Of a DNA stretch of 5,766 nucleotides, positions 1-5,766 are shown piece by piece. The notes below the pieces were generated by a model, which did not search any database, had not been told where the DNA came from, and saw only the letters and a program-made list of their open reading frames with translations. Numbering within the stretch: the first letter of the stretch is position 1; every line of letters begins with the position of its first letter. The DNA is taken from positions 1 to 5,766 of the forward strand of contig JANYAL010000250.1 in NCBI GenBank assembly GCA_025361325.1, written 5' to 3'. The stretch comes from Bacteroidota bacterium (GTDB lineage: Bacteria; Bacteroidota; Bacteroidia; Chitinophagales; Chitinophagaceae). Position numbers and translations under genes: made by a program.

Positions 1-15
1 TTCCTGTTTCTGATG

Positions 16-23
16 CAAATGTA
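16..23 (-). promoter_or_regulatory. Possible -7 promoter element for a leftward gene outside the window
   Basis: Read on the minus strand this is TACATTTG, an exact match to the Bacteroidota -7 consensus TAnnTTTG. A TTG that could serve as the -33 element lies at 51-49, but the spacer is 25 nt, longer than the usual roughly 17-23. If real, it would drive a divergent gene to the left of the window, which cannot be seen. A chance match is quite possible. Confidence 0.2.
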
Positions 24-286
24 GGACCGGTTTAACTATGTCTGATAACAAGTTGATCCTTGTTTCATCATTGCAAGTACGTTAAGGAATTATTAAATCC
101 CATGCTGGCAGGGGTTTTCATGCGAAGGAGCGTATGATGGCCAAAAAAATTGTCAAGCTATAATGGGGATAGAATGTTAAAGGTTGAAATGGCCACCTGA
201 TTGAATGTATATGCATCGTTAAGGGACCGATCTTCAAAGTTCAACTTTCAATTTCCTGAATCTGGGTAATTAAAAATATTTGGCAC

Positions 287-317
287 TTGTAAAATATTAT
301 TCCCTTTTATACGTTTT
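287..317 (+). promoter_or_regulatory. Candidate Bacteroidota-type promoter for the T9SS-secreted protein
   Basis: TTG at 287-289 and TACGTTTT at 310-317 fit the Bacteroidota primary sigma factor pattern TTG / TAnnTTTG. The spacing is 20 nt, and one base, the last of the -7 element, is off. Transcription would begin near 323-325, giving a leader of about 77 nt with no recognisable Shine-Dalgarno sequence before the ATG at 401. This is pattern matching only. Confidence 0.35.
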
Positions 318-400
318 ATAGTACCTCCGACCCCCTGAAAACTTGTCAATACAAGGCAAGGTTTAGATTCATTGTTTAAATTATAATAACCAATATTACT

Positions 401-2575
401 ATGAAACCAATTCTCTATTCTGGGGTAACCTTCTTTTTAGGTTGTCTGTTAGTTTTGTCAGGAAGCAAAGTCTATGCACAATGTGGTACTGTTCCCGGTT
501 CCGGTTTAACCACGATATCGGCGGCAAATACCATTGTGAACTCATACTACCCGGGTACGGGTAATCATGCATTGGGCACCTTTTCCGTCACAGTGGGAAC
601 TATTAATCCGTTGGGTAATGCAACCGCCATCGCTGCGGGCGACCTTATCCTTATCATGCAGATGCAGGGAGCGGATATTGATACTTCCAATACCAATAAA
701 TATGGTAAAGGCTCTGCAGGTGCTCCGGTATCCGGTTACCTTGCTTCCAACCTTGCAGTTGGATATTATGAATATGCTAATGTGGTCAGTGTGGCAGGCA
801 GCACCATCAACCTTACCTATTCACTGGCCAATAGTTATTATACGAGGGCATTTGCCTCTACTACATCTATACAGTCTTACCAGGTGATCCGTATACCCAG
901 GTATTATGACCTTACCATCAATGCATCCTCATCGATAACTGCCACGCCCTGGAATGGTAGTTCAGGCGGTGTAGTAGTGATTGAAGCAGCTGATATTTTA
1001 ACTTTTGCGAATAATACTTCGGTCATCACTGTTGCCGGCAAGGGGTTCAGGGGCGGTGGCGGAAAAGATTTGACCGGTGTCACGGCAGGAAATACAAATG
1101 GTGTTACAAAAATCACCAGGAATGATTACCGGTTTAATTCCCCAGTTACGGTCGCAGCCAATAAAACGGGCGGGTCCAAGGGTGAAGGGATTGCCGGTAC
1201 ACCGGTATATATACCGAATATAGGTGCCAGTACCACTACTACAGGTACCCTGGAAGGGTATATTAATGGAAGTCTTGGATGGGGTGCGCCGGGTAATGCC
1301 GGTGGTGGTGGAACCGACGGAGATTCCAGTCAAAATCAATACAATCCCGGTGGCGGTGGTGGCGGAAACATAGGGGCAGGTGGCAAGGGAGGTGCAGGTT
1401 GGGATGGTACGGGGGGTAATCCCAATACTTATCCAACGGGTGGCTATGGTGGAAGTGCTTTTACCCAGTATACTTTATCACGTGTAATCATGGGCGGCGG
1501 CGGCGGAGCAGGTACGGCAAATAACAGTACGGCTGCCAATGAATACTTTACCAGCGGAGCTTCAGGTGGCGGCATTATCATTTGCCGCGCAAAATCATAT
1601 AGCGGTGCCGGTAAACTGGTCGCCGACGGATCTGCGGCCACAGATGTCACAATAGGCGGGCAGACCGATGCGGCAGGCGGTGGCGGGGCCGGAGGTACTA
1701 TAATAGTTTTAACTACCACAGGTTCTACTGGTATAAATAATCTTACCGCTTCGGCAGCAGGGGGGAATGGTGGCAACATGACCACTTATTATTCTCATGG
1801 TCCGGGCGGAGGTGGGGGTGGAGGATTGATCTATTCAAATGGGGCTTTGGCCAGTACCAATGTGGCTGGGGGTATTCACGGAAATACTCATACCTGTTGC
1901 GCCATAGGCAATCCGCTTACCGATATATACGGATCGGTTTCCGGGAGCAACGGCATCGTGAACACACTACCGGGTCCCCCAACTTTTTATAATCATGCGA
2001 ACCCTGCCTCACCCTGCGGAACGCTGCCAATTTTGCTTACGCAGTTCAATGCGGTGCTGGATAATTCCCATCGCGCCCTGCTTAACTGGCAGGTGGAGCA
2101 ATCCTTCAATTTCAGGAATTTTATTGTGGAATACAGTATGGATGGGTTGAATTTTACCACCGTGGGAACTGTTCCCTATGTACCCGGTGTTGGGGCCTAT
2201 TCTTTTATGCAGCCAATCAAGGCGGGAATAGTGCATTATTTCCGGTTACGCCTGGTAGATAACAGCAGCCAGTTCACCTATAGCCGCATTCTTACCCTGC
2301 GCTTCGAGGTTCTGAATGCTTCAGTTAAGTTGTCTATATTCCCCAATCCCACTGCCGCTTCAGCTACGATGATCCTGAAAGCAGATAATAACCAGCCTGC
2401 TGTTGTATCCGTGTACGATGAAACAGGGAAACACCTGCTGGATAAAACATTAACTATAAAGTCAGGAACGAATTATATCTCATTGCCCGAGTCTGGAAAT
2501 CTTTTACCCGGCATATATATGCTGAATATCACCATTGATGGTACCAGGTTAAGTTCTAAACTGATAAAATTATAG
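401..2575 (+). CDS. Secreted glycine-rich surface protein with T9SS type A sorting domain
   Basis: Probably exported by the Sec system and then across the outer membrane by the type IX secretion system, to be anchored at the surface or released. Residues 1-26 form a signal peptide (positive start, hydrophobic core 9-21, cleavage likely after VYA at 24-26). Residues 30 to about 212 are a module I cannot name, marked by GDLILIMQMQ (80-89), VIRIPRYYDLTI (162-173) and a GG followed by strand-like VVVIE (189-195). Residues 213 to about 520 are glycine-rich, with runs at 218-221, 317-322, 365-369 and 469-475. Residues 542 to about 638 resemble the Fn3-like beta domain (LPILLTQF..., LNW, FIVEYSMDGLNF, YFRLRLVD) that often precedes Bacteroidota sorting tails. 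Residues 644-724 are the tail itself: FPNP at 647-650, VYDETGK, LLPGIYMLNI and a basic end KLIKL. Vicinal cysteines sit at 499-500. The ATG at 401 is chosen because the signal peptide starts there; no Shine-Dalgarno is visible. It is transcribed alone and converges on ppc. An adhesive or structural role is inference; no catalytic motif is visible. Confidence 0.9.
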   Translation: MKPILYSGVTFFLGCLLVLSGSKVYAQCGTVPGSGLTTISAANTIVNSYYPGTGNHALGTFSVTVGTINPLGNATAIAAGDLILIMQMQGADIDTSNTNKYGKGSAGAPVSGYLASNLAVGYYEYANVVSVAGSTINLTYSLANSYYTRAFASTTSIQSYQVIRIPRYYDLTINASSSITATPWNGSSGGVVVIEAADILTFANNTSVITVAGKGFRGGGGKDLTGVTAGNTNGVTKITRNDYRFNSPVTVAANKTGGSKGEGIAGTPVYIPNIGASTTTTGTLEGYINGSLGWGAPGNAGGGGTDGDSSQNQYNPGGGGGGNIGAGGKGGAGWDGTGGNPNTYPTGGYGGSAFTQYTLSRVIMGGGGGAGTANNSTAANEYFTSGASGGGIIICRAKSYSGAGKLVADGSAATDVTIGGQTDAAGGGGAGGTIIVLTTTGSTGINNLTASAAGGNGGNMTTYYSHGPGGGGGGGLIYSNGALASTNVAGGIHGNTHTCCAIGNPLTDIYGSVSGSNGIVNTLPGPPTFYNHANPASPCGTLPILLTQFNAVLDNSHRALLNWQVEQSFNFRNFIVEYSMDGLNFTTVGTVPYVPGVGAYSFMQPIKAGIVHYFRLRLVDNSSQFTYSRILTLRFEVLNASVKLSIFPNPTAASATMILKADNNQPAVVSVYDETGKHLLDKTLTIKSGTNYISLPESGNLLPGIYMLNITIDGTRLSSKLIKL
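1037..1825 (+). repeat. Glycine-rich low-complexity region (residues 213-475)
   Basis: This part of the secreted protein gene codes for glycine runs of 4 to 7 residues separated by Asn/Asp/Ser/Thr/Tyr-rich linkers. A loose unit recurs in which GG is followed by a short hydrophobic strand: IIIC at 392-395, TIIVL at 433-437 and LIY at 476-478, with a forerunner VVVIE at 191-195. The glycine runs use mixed codons (317-322 are GGT GGC GGT GGT GGC GGA; 469-475 use all four GGN codons), so they are not a simple DNA microsatellite. The pattern recalls the glycine-rich region of ALK/LTK-type receptors in composition only; homology is not claimed. Confidence 0.7.
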
Positions 2576-2595
2576 ACCTGTAATTGTTGTATAGT

Positions 2596-2631
2596 AAGAC
2601 CGGTCATGCTCTATTGAGCATGACCGGTCTT
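2596..2631. terminator. Perfect 16-bp hairpin between convergent genes, likely bidirectional terminator
   Basis: AAGACCGGTCATGCTC at 2596-2611 is perfectly complementary to 2616-2631, with a TATT loop. The hairpin lies 20 nt after the TAG of the secreted protein gene and 5 nt beyond the TAA of ppc on the other strand. On the plus strand it is followed by TGCATTTTAT, a weak T-tract; on the minus strand no T-tract follows. It therefore looks like a shared terminator, stronger in the rightward direction, or a 3'-end stabilising stem for both mRNAs. Confidence 0.8.
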
Positions 2632-2636
2632 GCATT

Positions 2637-5216
2637 TTATGCTGAGTTCCTTCCGGCATTGATGATACCAAAAGAACAGCGGATCACGAGTTTTTTATAG
2701 GCATCTTTCCTTGATTCTTGCAGGGACCTTCTTTCCATGTCACGGATCTTTGCCAATGCAAATTGCTGTATCGTGGTCAGGGGCAATACGATCTTTTCGC
2801 GCATATTAATGGATAATTGCTCTACCGGGTAATTGGCCATCAGCTCATTTTCATCAGAAAGCAGGAACAGGTATTTCCGGGTGAGTTTATACTCATCGTG
2901 TATCATGTTCCATATTCCTCCGAATTTTTCATCCTTTGCCAGGAAAGCGGTGAGCGGGAAAAAGCATTTGTTCATCGACATTTCGCAATTGTCTATCAAC
3001 GTACTAAAGAATAATGAGTTCCTGTACAGATCTTTGACGGCTTTGAACTTACCTTGCTTTTCCATTGCTTCCAGGGCACTGCCCACGCCATAATAGCCAG
3101 TAACATTTTGTTTGATCTGGCTCCATGCCCCCACAAAGGGTATTGCCCGCAGATCTTTGATTGTGACCTGCGCTGTTTTCCCCCGTTTGCTCGGGCGGCT
3201 GCCAATATTGGTATCGCTGTAGAAGGGGAGCGGACTGATCTGTGTTAGATAATTAATGAATTCAGGATGATCTTTAAGTTCCAGGTAGCTGTGCAGACTG
3301 TATTCAGCGAGTTCCATGATAAGCTGTTCCTCTTTTTCGTCCAGTGTTTTTTCACTGGACGGGAATAGTGCATTGCTGATTCCTGCATGAAGTAGCTCTT
3401 CCATATTATATTGTGCCGCATCTATGTTGCCGAAATTGGAACTGATGGTCTGGCCCTGGATGGTCAACTGGATCTCCTTGTTAGAAATGTCCCTGCCCAG
3501 GGAGGCATAGAATTTATGGCTTTTTCCACCACCCCTGGCCGGAGGTCCCCCCCTTCCGTCAAAGAATATAACCTCAAATCCATGTGCCTTTGAAACAGCG
3601 GTGAGTTCTTTTTTAGCCTGGTAAATGCTCCAGTTGGCCGCCAGGTAACCGCCGTCCTTGGTACCGTCTGAAAAACCCAGCATGATGGTCTGGCAGTTGT
3701 TTCTCCTGGTAAGGTGGGCTTTGTAGATCTTGTTACGATACAGGTTCAACATGATACCAGCGGCTTGCTTCAGGTCATTGATGGTTTCAAAAAGGGGAAT
3801 GATATCTACGGATATCTCCTCCTTTTTCCATCCGGCCAGTAAGAAAAGTCCGTACACTTCCAGCACATTCAATGCAGAGCTGCAATGGCTGATGATATAG
3901 CGGTTGCAGCCCTCCTCGCCGTTTAATTCCTGGAGGGTCCTGATCATAGCAATTGATAGCAGGGTATCATCAAGTACCGGATCCTTGAATGACAGGGGAG
4001 CTGCGGAAGATTTGATATGGGTAAGCAGATCTGCCTTTTCGGATTCTGTTAAACCGGTATAATTCCGAGGCAGTAACTGATCCTTTGCAGCTATTTCAGC
4101 AAGCAGGGAGGTATGTACTGAACTGTCCTGCCTGATATCTAGGGATGCAAAATGCAGACCAAATACATGCACTTTGCTGATGAGGTTCTCCACCAAAGAA
4201 AGGAACAGGCCATTGTGTTCCTCCTTAAGAATATCTTTTACAGTTGTAAGCGTGTGCAGAATAGTGTGTTTTGTGATGTCGGTACGCTGGCCGGGTATGA
4301 AGACATTGTTATATAATTGTTTTTCAAGATCGTTCAGGAGCGTATCCACCCCCTTGAATGTAAGTCTGCGTTTGAGTTTTCTTACATCCAGGTAGTAACA
4401 TTTCAGTATGCTGCTGCGCAATGCTTCAGCCACTTCAATGGTTATGGCAGCAGTCACATTGGGATTTCCATCCCTGTCGCCTCCCGGCCAGAAGCCCATT
4501 TTAATGACAGGCCTTTCAGCATGCAAAGCGCCCGGGAATGCTCTTTCCATAAGGCTTACCATGCGCCCTGCTGCAGGGTAGAACACATTCTCCAGGAACC
4601 AGATCAGGCTGATGGCCTCATCGAGCGGTGTGGGCTTTTTCTTGTTCAGGAAGGGCGTCTTACCCAGTTGCAGGAGGTAGGTATTAACCTGGCTGGTATT
4701 GTCTTCTGCAAGGGCTTTGGTAAGATCATGTATGATGCCCAGTACCGTTCCGGGGTAAAATTGGGTAGGGTGTGCGGTAAGAACAAGTTTTACGGCAAAA
4801 TCCTTCATCTTTTCCGTGAGTTTTTTCATAGCGTCTGCCTGTATGACCTCCGTTTCCAATTGCTTAAGGGTTCCCACGCCAATGGTGTCATTCACTTCGG
4901 TAAAAGCGGCATCTTCCAGGGCATCGAACAATACCACCTGGCGTTCAATGAACTGAATGAACCGGAACAGGAGGTCCAGCTTTTCCTTTTCATTATGATA
5001 CGTGGTATGTTTTTTGAAGAATTCCTCAATGATGGCTTCCGGGCTTTGTGCATTCATATAACCATCTGCACAATTGTCGGATAAGAGGGAGAGCAGGATA
5101 CCTGTTTTTTCGATACGGTGAAACGGGAGGGAGGTGAACAGACTGTTGTATAGATGGAATTTGAGCGCTACATGGTTCCTGAATTGCTGAAGCCGTGATG
5201 AAAAGCGGTGATCCAT
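2637..5216 (-). CDS. ppc: Phosphoenolpyruvate carboxylase
   Basis: Cytosolic anaplerotic enzyme that carboxylates phosphoenolpyruvate with bicarbonate to give oxaloacetate and phosphate, Mg2+-dependent, replenishing the TCA cycle. At 859 residues it is complete and near the E. coli length (883). Motifs in order: LVLTAHPT with the catalytic His at 149 (E. coli His138); FWPGGDRDGNPNVT at 242-255; LDIRQDS at 359-365; GFSDGTKDGG at 514-523 (Lys520 matches Lys546); FFDGRGGPPARGGG at 551-564 (Arg555 and Arg561 match Arg581 and Arg587); IGSRPSKR at 671-678; LRAIP at 689-693; C-terminal RNSA. By alignment by eye, residues that bind the inhibitor aspartate in E. coli have counterparts here: Arg561, Lys750, Arg806 and Asn857, so feedback inhibition is plausible. 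Oddities: Asp553 stands where E. coli has His579, and the last residue is Ala rather than Gly; I believe at least the first is usual in Bacteroidota. The start at 5216 is supported by the family-like N-terminus (VALKFHLYNSLF). No Shine-Dalgarno is visible. The gene is monocistronic by context: convergent on one side, divergent on the other. Confidence 0.97.
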   Translation of the reverse strand: MDHRFSSRLQQFRNHVALKFHLYNSLFTSLPFHRIEKTGILLSLLSDNCADGYMNAQSPEAIIEEFFKKHTTYHNEKEKLDLLFRFIQFIERQVVLFDALEDAAFTEVNDTIGVGTLKQLETEVIQADAMKKLTEKMKDFAVKLVLTAHPTQFYPGTVLGIIHDLTKALAEDNTSQVNTYLLQLGKTPFLNKKKPTPLDEAISLIWFLENVFYPAAGRMVSLMERAFPGALHAERPVIKMGFWPGGDRDGNPNVTAAITIEVAEALRSSILKCYYLDVRKLKRRLTFKGVDTLLNDLEKQLYNNVFIPGQRTDITKHTILHTLTTVKDILKEEHNGLFLSLVENLISKVHVFGLHFASLDIRQDSSVHTSLLAEIAAKDQLLPRNYTGLTESEKADLLTHIKSSAAPLSFKDPVLDDTLLSIAMIRTLQELNGEEGCNRYIISHCSSALNVLEVYGLFLLAGWKKEEISVDIIPLFETINDLKQAAGIMLNLYRNKIYKAHLTRRNNCQTIMLGFSDGTKDGGYLAANWSIYQAKKELTAVSKAHGFEVIFFDGRGGPPARGGGKSHKFYASLGRDISNKEIQLTIQGQTISSNFGNIDAAQYNMEELLHAGISNALFPSSEKTLDEKEEQLIMELAEYSLHSYLELKDHPEFINYLTQISPLPFYSDTNIGSRPSKRGKTAQVTIKDLRAIPFVGAWSQIKQNVTGYYGVGSALEAMEKQGKFKAVKDLYRNSLFFSTLIDNCEMSMNKCFFPLTAFLAKDEKFGGIWNMIHDEYKLTRKYLFLLSDENELMANYPVEQLSINMREKIVLPLTTIQQFALAKIRDMERRSLQESRKDAYKKLVIRCSFGIINAGRNSA

Positions 5217-5242
5217 AGTAGTATAGTGTATATTAATGCCTA

Positions 5243-5250
5243 CAAAAGTA
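5243..5250 (-). promoter_or_regulatory. Candidate -7 promoter element for ppc
   Basis: On the minus strand this reads TACTTTTG, an exact TAnnTTTG match, 26 nt upstream of the ppc ATG. It would give a leader of roughly 20 nt. The region where a -33 element should lie is AT-rich without a clear TTG; the nearest TTG (5283-5281) is 30 nt away, too far. Position just upstream of a leaderless-like start and the exact -7 match are the support. Confidence 0.4.
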
Positions 5251-5271
5251 CGGCAGGCAGAAAGTTATTTA

Positions 5272-5289
5272 AAAATATAACAATATTTT
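5272..5289. repeat. AT-rich inverted repeat in the divergent intergenic region
   Basis: AAAATAT at 5272-5278 and ATATTTT at 5283-5289 are exact inverted copies around AACA. The element lies between the candidate promoters of ppc and the OB-fold gene. It may be a protein-binding site or an easily melted segment; in sequence this AT-rich such a dyad can also arise by chance. Confidence 0.35.
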
Positions 5290-5304
5290 CACTTTTTTAA
5301 TGTT

Positions 5305-5321
5305 CAAACATTATATGTTTG
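5305..5321 (+). promoter_or_regulatory. Palindrome containing a candidate -7 element for the OB-fold gene
   Basis: CAAACATTATATGTTTG is a 7-bp perfect inverted repeat with a 3-nt centre. Its right arm includes TATGTTTG (5314-5321), an exact match to the Bacteroidota -7 consensus, 37 nt before the ATG at 5359; transcription would start near 5328. The left arm read leftward gives AATGTTTG, one base from the same consensus towards ppc. No clear -33 TTG is seen upstream (the segment is T-rich). The symmetry could mark an operator or a two-way promoter. Confidence 0.4.
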
Positions 5322-5345
5322 CAGGGCAGGGGATAGACCCTCAAT

Positions 5346-5350
5346 GAGGA
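5346..5350 (+). promoter_or_regulatory. Ribosome binding site supporting the start at 5359
   Basis: GAGGA ends 8 nt before the ATG at 5359, a good Shine-Dalgarno spacing. An in-frame ATG also exists at 5344, which would add the residues MRIIN, but it overlaps this GAGGA and has nothing similar before it. The later start is therefore preferred. Confidence 0.5.
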
Positions 5351-5358
5351 TCATTAAC

Positions 5359-5766
5359 ATGGCAGATTTAAAAAAGAAGAAACGAACGAGGCTGAAATGG
5401 ATACTGGGTATTGCCGGGGTGCTTTTACTGGCCGGCGGCGGGGCGATCTGGTATATACTTACGGAAAAATTCAGTGATACATCTGTTCTAAAGCCGGATT
5501 ATACGGTTAATGCCAGGGACCTTATCAGTGAATTTCAGAAGAATGACAGTTTGGCCAATCGGAAATATGCCGAGAAGATCATCCTGGTCAGGGGCGTGGT
5601 AACCGGTGTGGAACCGGCAGACACCACCCTGAACATCAAAATGGCGGATACCAGTTCCGGGGCTTATATCATTTTTTCCTTCCAGCAGCAACACCTGCAG
5701 GAAGCCAAAAAGATAAAGGAGGGGGATAGTGTTGCCATCAAGGGTTCCTGCAGCGGTGGTGCCTTC
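5359..5766 (+). CDS. Membrane-anchored OB-fold (tRNA_anti-like) protein, 3' end missing
   Basis: The first 136 residues are present and the frame is open at the window edge. A lysine/arginine-rich start (KKKKRTR at 5-11) is followed by one hydrophobic segment at about 14-34, which should act as an uncleaved N-terminal anchor with the rest facing the periplasm by the positive-inside rule. Residues 47-136 resemble the small OB-fold domain annotated as tRNA_anti-like in many Bacteroidota: YTVNARDLISEF with a helix, then NRKYAEKIILVRGVVTGV, a strand pair, and KIKEGDSVAIKGSCSGG at 118-134. In such proteins only some 10-20 residues usually follow this motif, so most of the gene is probably here. 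The name reflects fold similarity; tRNA binding is not implied and the function is unknown. It is transcribed divergently from ppc. Assigned from memory of the family pattern, not a search. Confidence 0.7.
   Translation, partial: MADLKKKKRTRLKWILGIAGVLLLAGGGAIWYILTEKFSDTSVLKPDYTVNARDLISEFQKNDSLANRKYAEKIILVRGVVTGVEPADTTLNIKMADTSSGAYIIFSFQQQHLQEAKKIKEGDSVAIKGSCSGGAF

Larger units (their letters stand above)
1..400. other. Gene-free AT-rich region upstream of the secreted protein gene
   Basis: No reading frame of useful length is open here on either strand. The longest starts give only very short peptides, for example 38-85 (15 codons) and 134-163 (9 codons). The left edge could hold the last few codons of an upstream gene, because one frame is open from base 3 to a TAA at 33-35, but ten codons are too few to judge. 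Visible small structures are a 6-bp inverted repeat AAAGTT-C-AACTTT at 236-248 and a 5-bp hairpin CTTGT-CAAT-ACAAG at 342-355. The 3' part probably carries the promoter and leader of the gene at 401. I see no tRNA, riboswitch or insertion sequence end. Confidence 0.6.

Noticed and set aside
236..248. Inverted repeat AAAGTT-C-AACTTT upstream of the candidate promoter
   Set aside because: It could be an operator, but a short AT-rich dyad of this size is expected by chance in 400 nt, and its place about 40 nt before the putative -33 gives little support.
342..355. Small hairpin CTTGT-CAAT-ACAAG in the leader of the secreted protein gene
   Set aside because: A 5-bp stem mostly of A-T pairs is too weak to call a terminator or riboswitch, and nothing around it matches a known RNA element.
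437..445. Possible lipobox (LGC at residues 13-15) in the signal peptide of the secreted protein
   Set aside because: The cysteine is in the middle of the hydrophobic core, the residue at -3 would be Phe, and a good signal peptidase I site follows at residues 24-26; a T9SS substrate is not expected to be a lipoprotein.
567..887. Plus-strand 106-codon frame inside the secreted protein gene
   Set aside because: It is out of frame with a gene whose signal peptide, motifs and sorting tail are continuous; there is no ribosome binding site and no domain.
1444..1785. Minus-strand open frame of 113 codons rich in proline and alanine
   Set aside because: It is the complement of the glycine codons in the secreted protein: GGN read backwards gives NCC or CCN-type codons, so the proline-rich peptide and lack of stops are by-products.
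4317..5084. A 255-codon open frame on the plus strand, antisense to ppc
   Set aside because: It lies entirely within ppc, whose motifs are unmistakable. The translated product shows no recognisable domain and has the composition of an antisense shadow.
5488..5694. Minus-strand 68-codon frame opposite the OB-fold gene
   Set aside because: The plus-strand frame has a membrane anchor and family motifs; the minus-strand one has nothing recognisable.

Overview
The window looks like an ordinary chromosomal stretch of a Bacteroidota bacterium, probably of the Chitinophagaceae/Sphingobacteriia type. The evidence is a type IX secretion (T9SS) C-terminal sorting tail on the first gene, a phosphoenolpyruvate carboxylase with the motif variants I associate with Bacteroidota, several matches to the Bacteroidota -7 promoter element TAnnTTTG, and starts that mostly lack a Shine-Dalgarno sequence. 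The genus is inference; no rRNA or other taxonomic marker is present.

Layout: positions 1-400 are AT-rich and hold no supportable gene, only a probable promoter and 5' leader for the gene that follows. Positions 401-2575 (+) encode a 724-residue secreted protein: signal peptide, an N-terminal module of unknown function, a long glycine-rich region with runs of 4-7 glycines, an Fn3-like beta domain, and a T9SS type A sorting tail. Positions 2576-2636 separate two convergent genes and contain a perfect 16-bp hairpin that probably terminates both. Positions 2637-5216 (-) encode a complete phosphoenolpyruvate carboxylase (ppc, 859 residues). Positions 5217-5358 are a divergent intergenic region with promoter-like elements and two dyad symmetries. 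From 5359 (+) a small membrane-anchored protein with a probable OB-fold (tRNA_anti-like type) begins and runs off the right edge.

The three genes do not form an operon: the first two converge and the last two diverge. Their functions are unrelated as far as can be seen: a cell-surface or extracellular protein, an anaplerotic enzyme of central metabolism, and a small envelope protein. I found no mobile element, CRISPR array, tRNA/rRNA or phage signal, and no convincing new multigene system. The part most worth a second look is the architecture of the glycine-rich secreted protein, followed by the palindromic promoter between ppc and the OB-fold gene.
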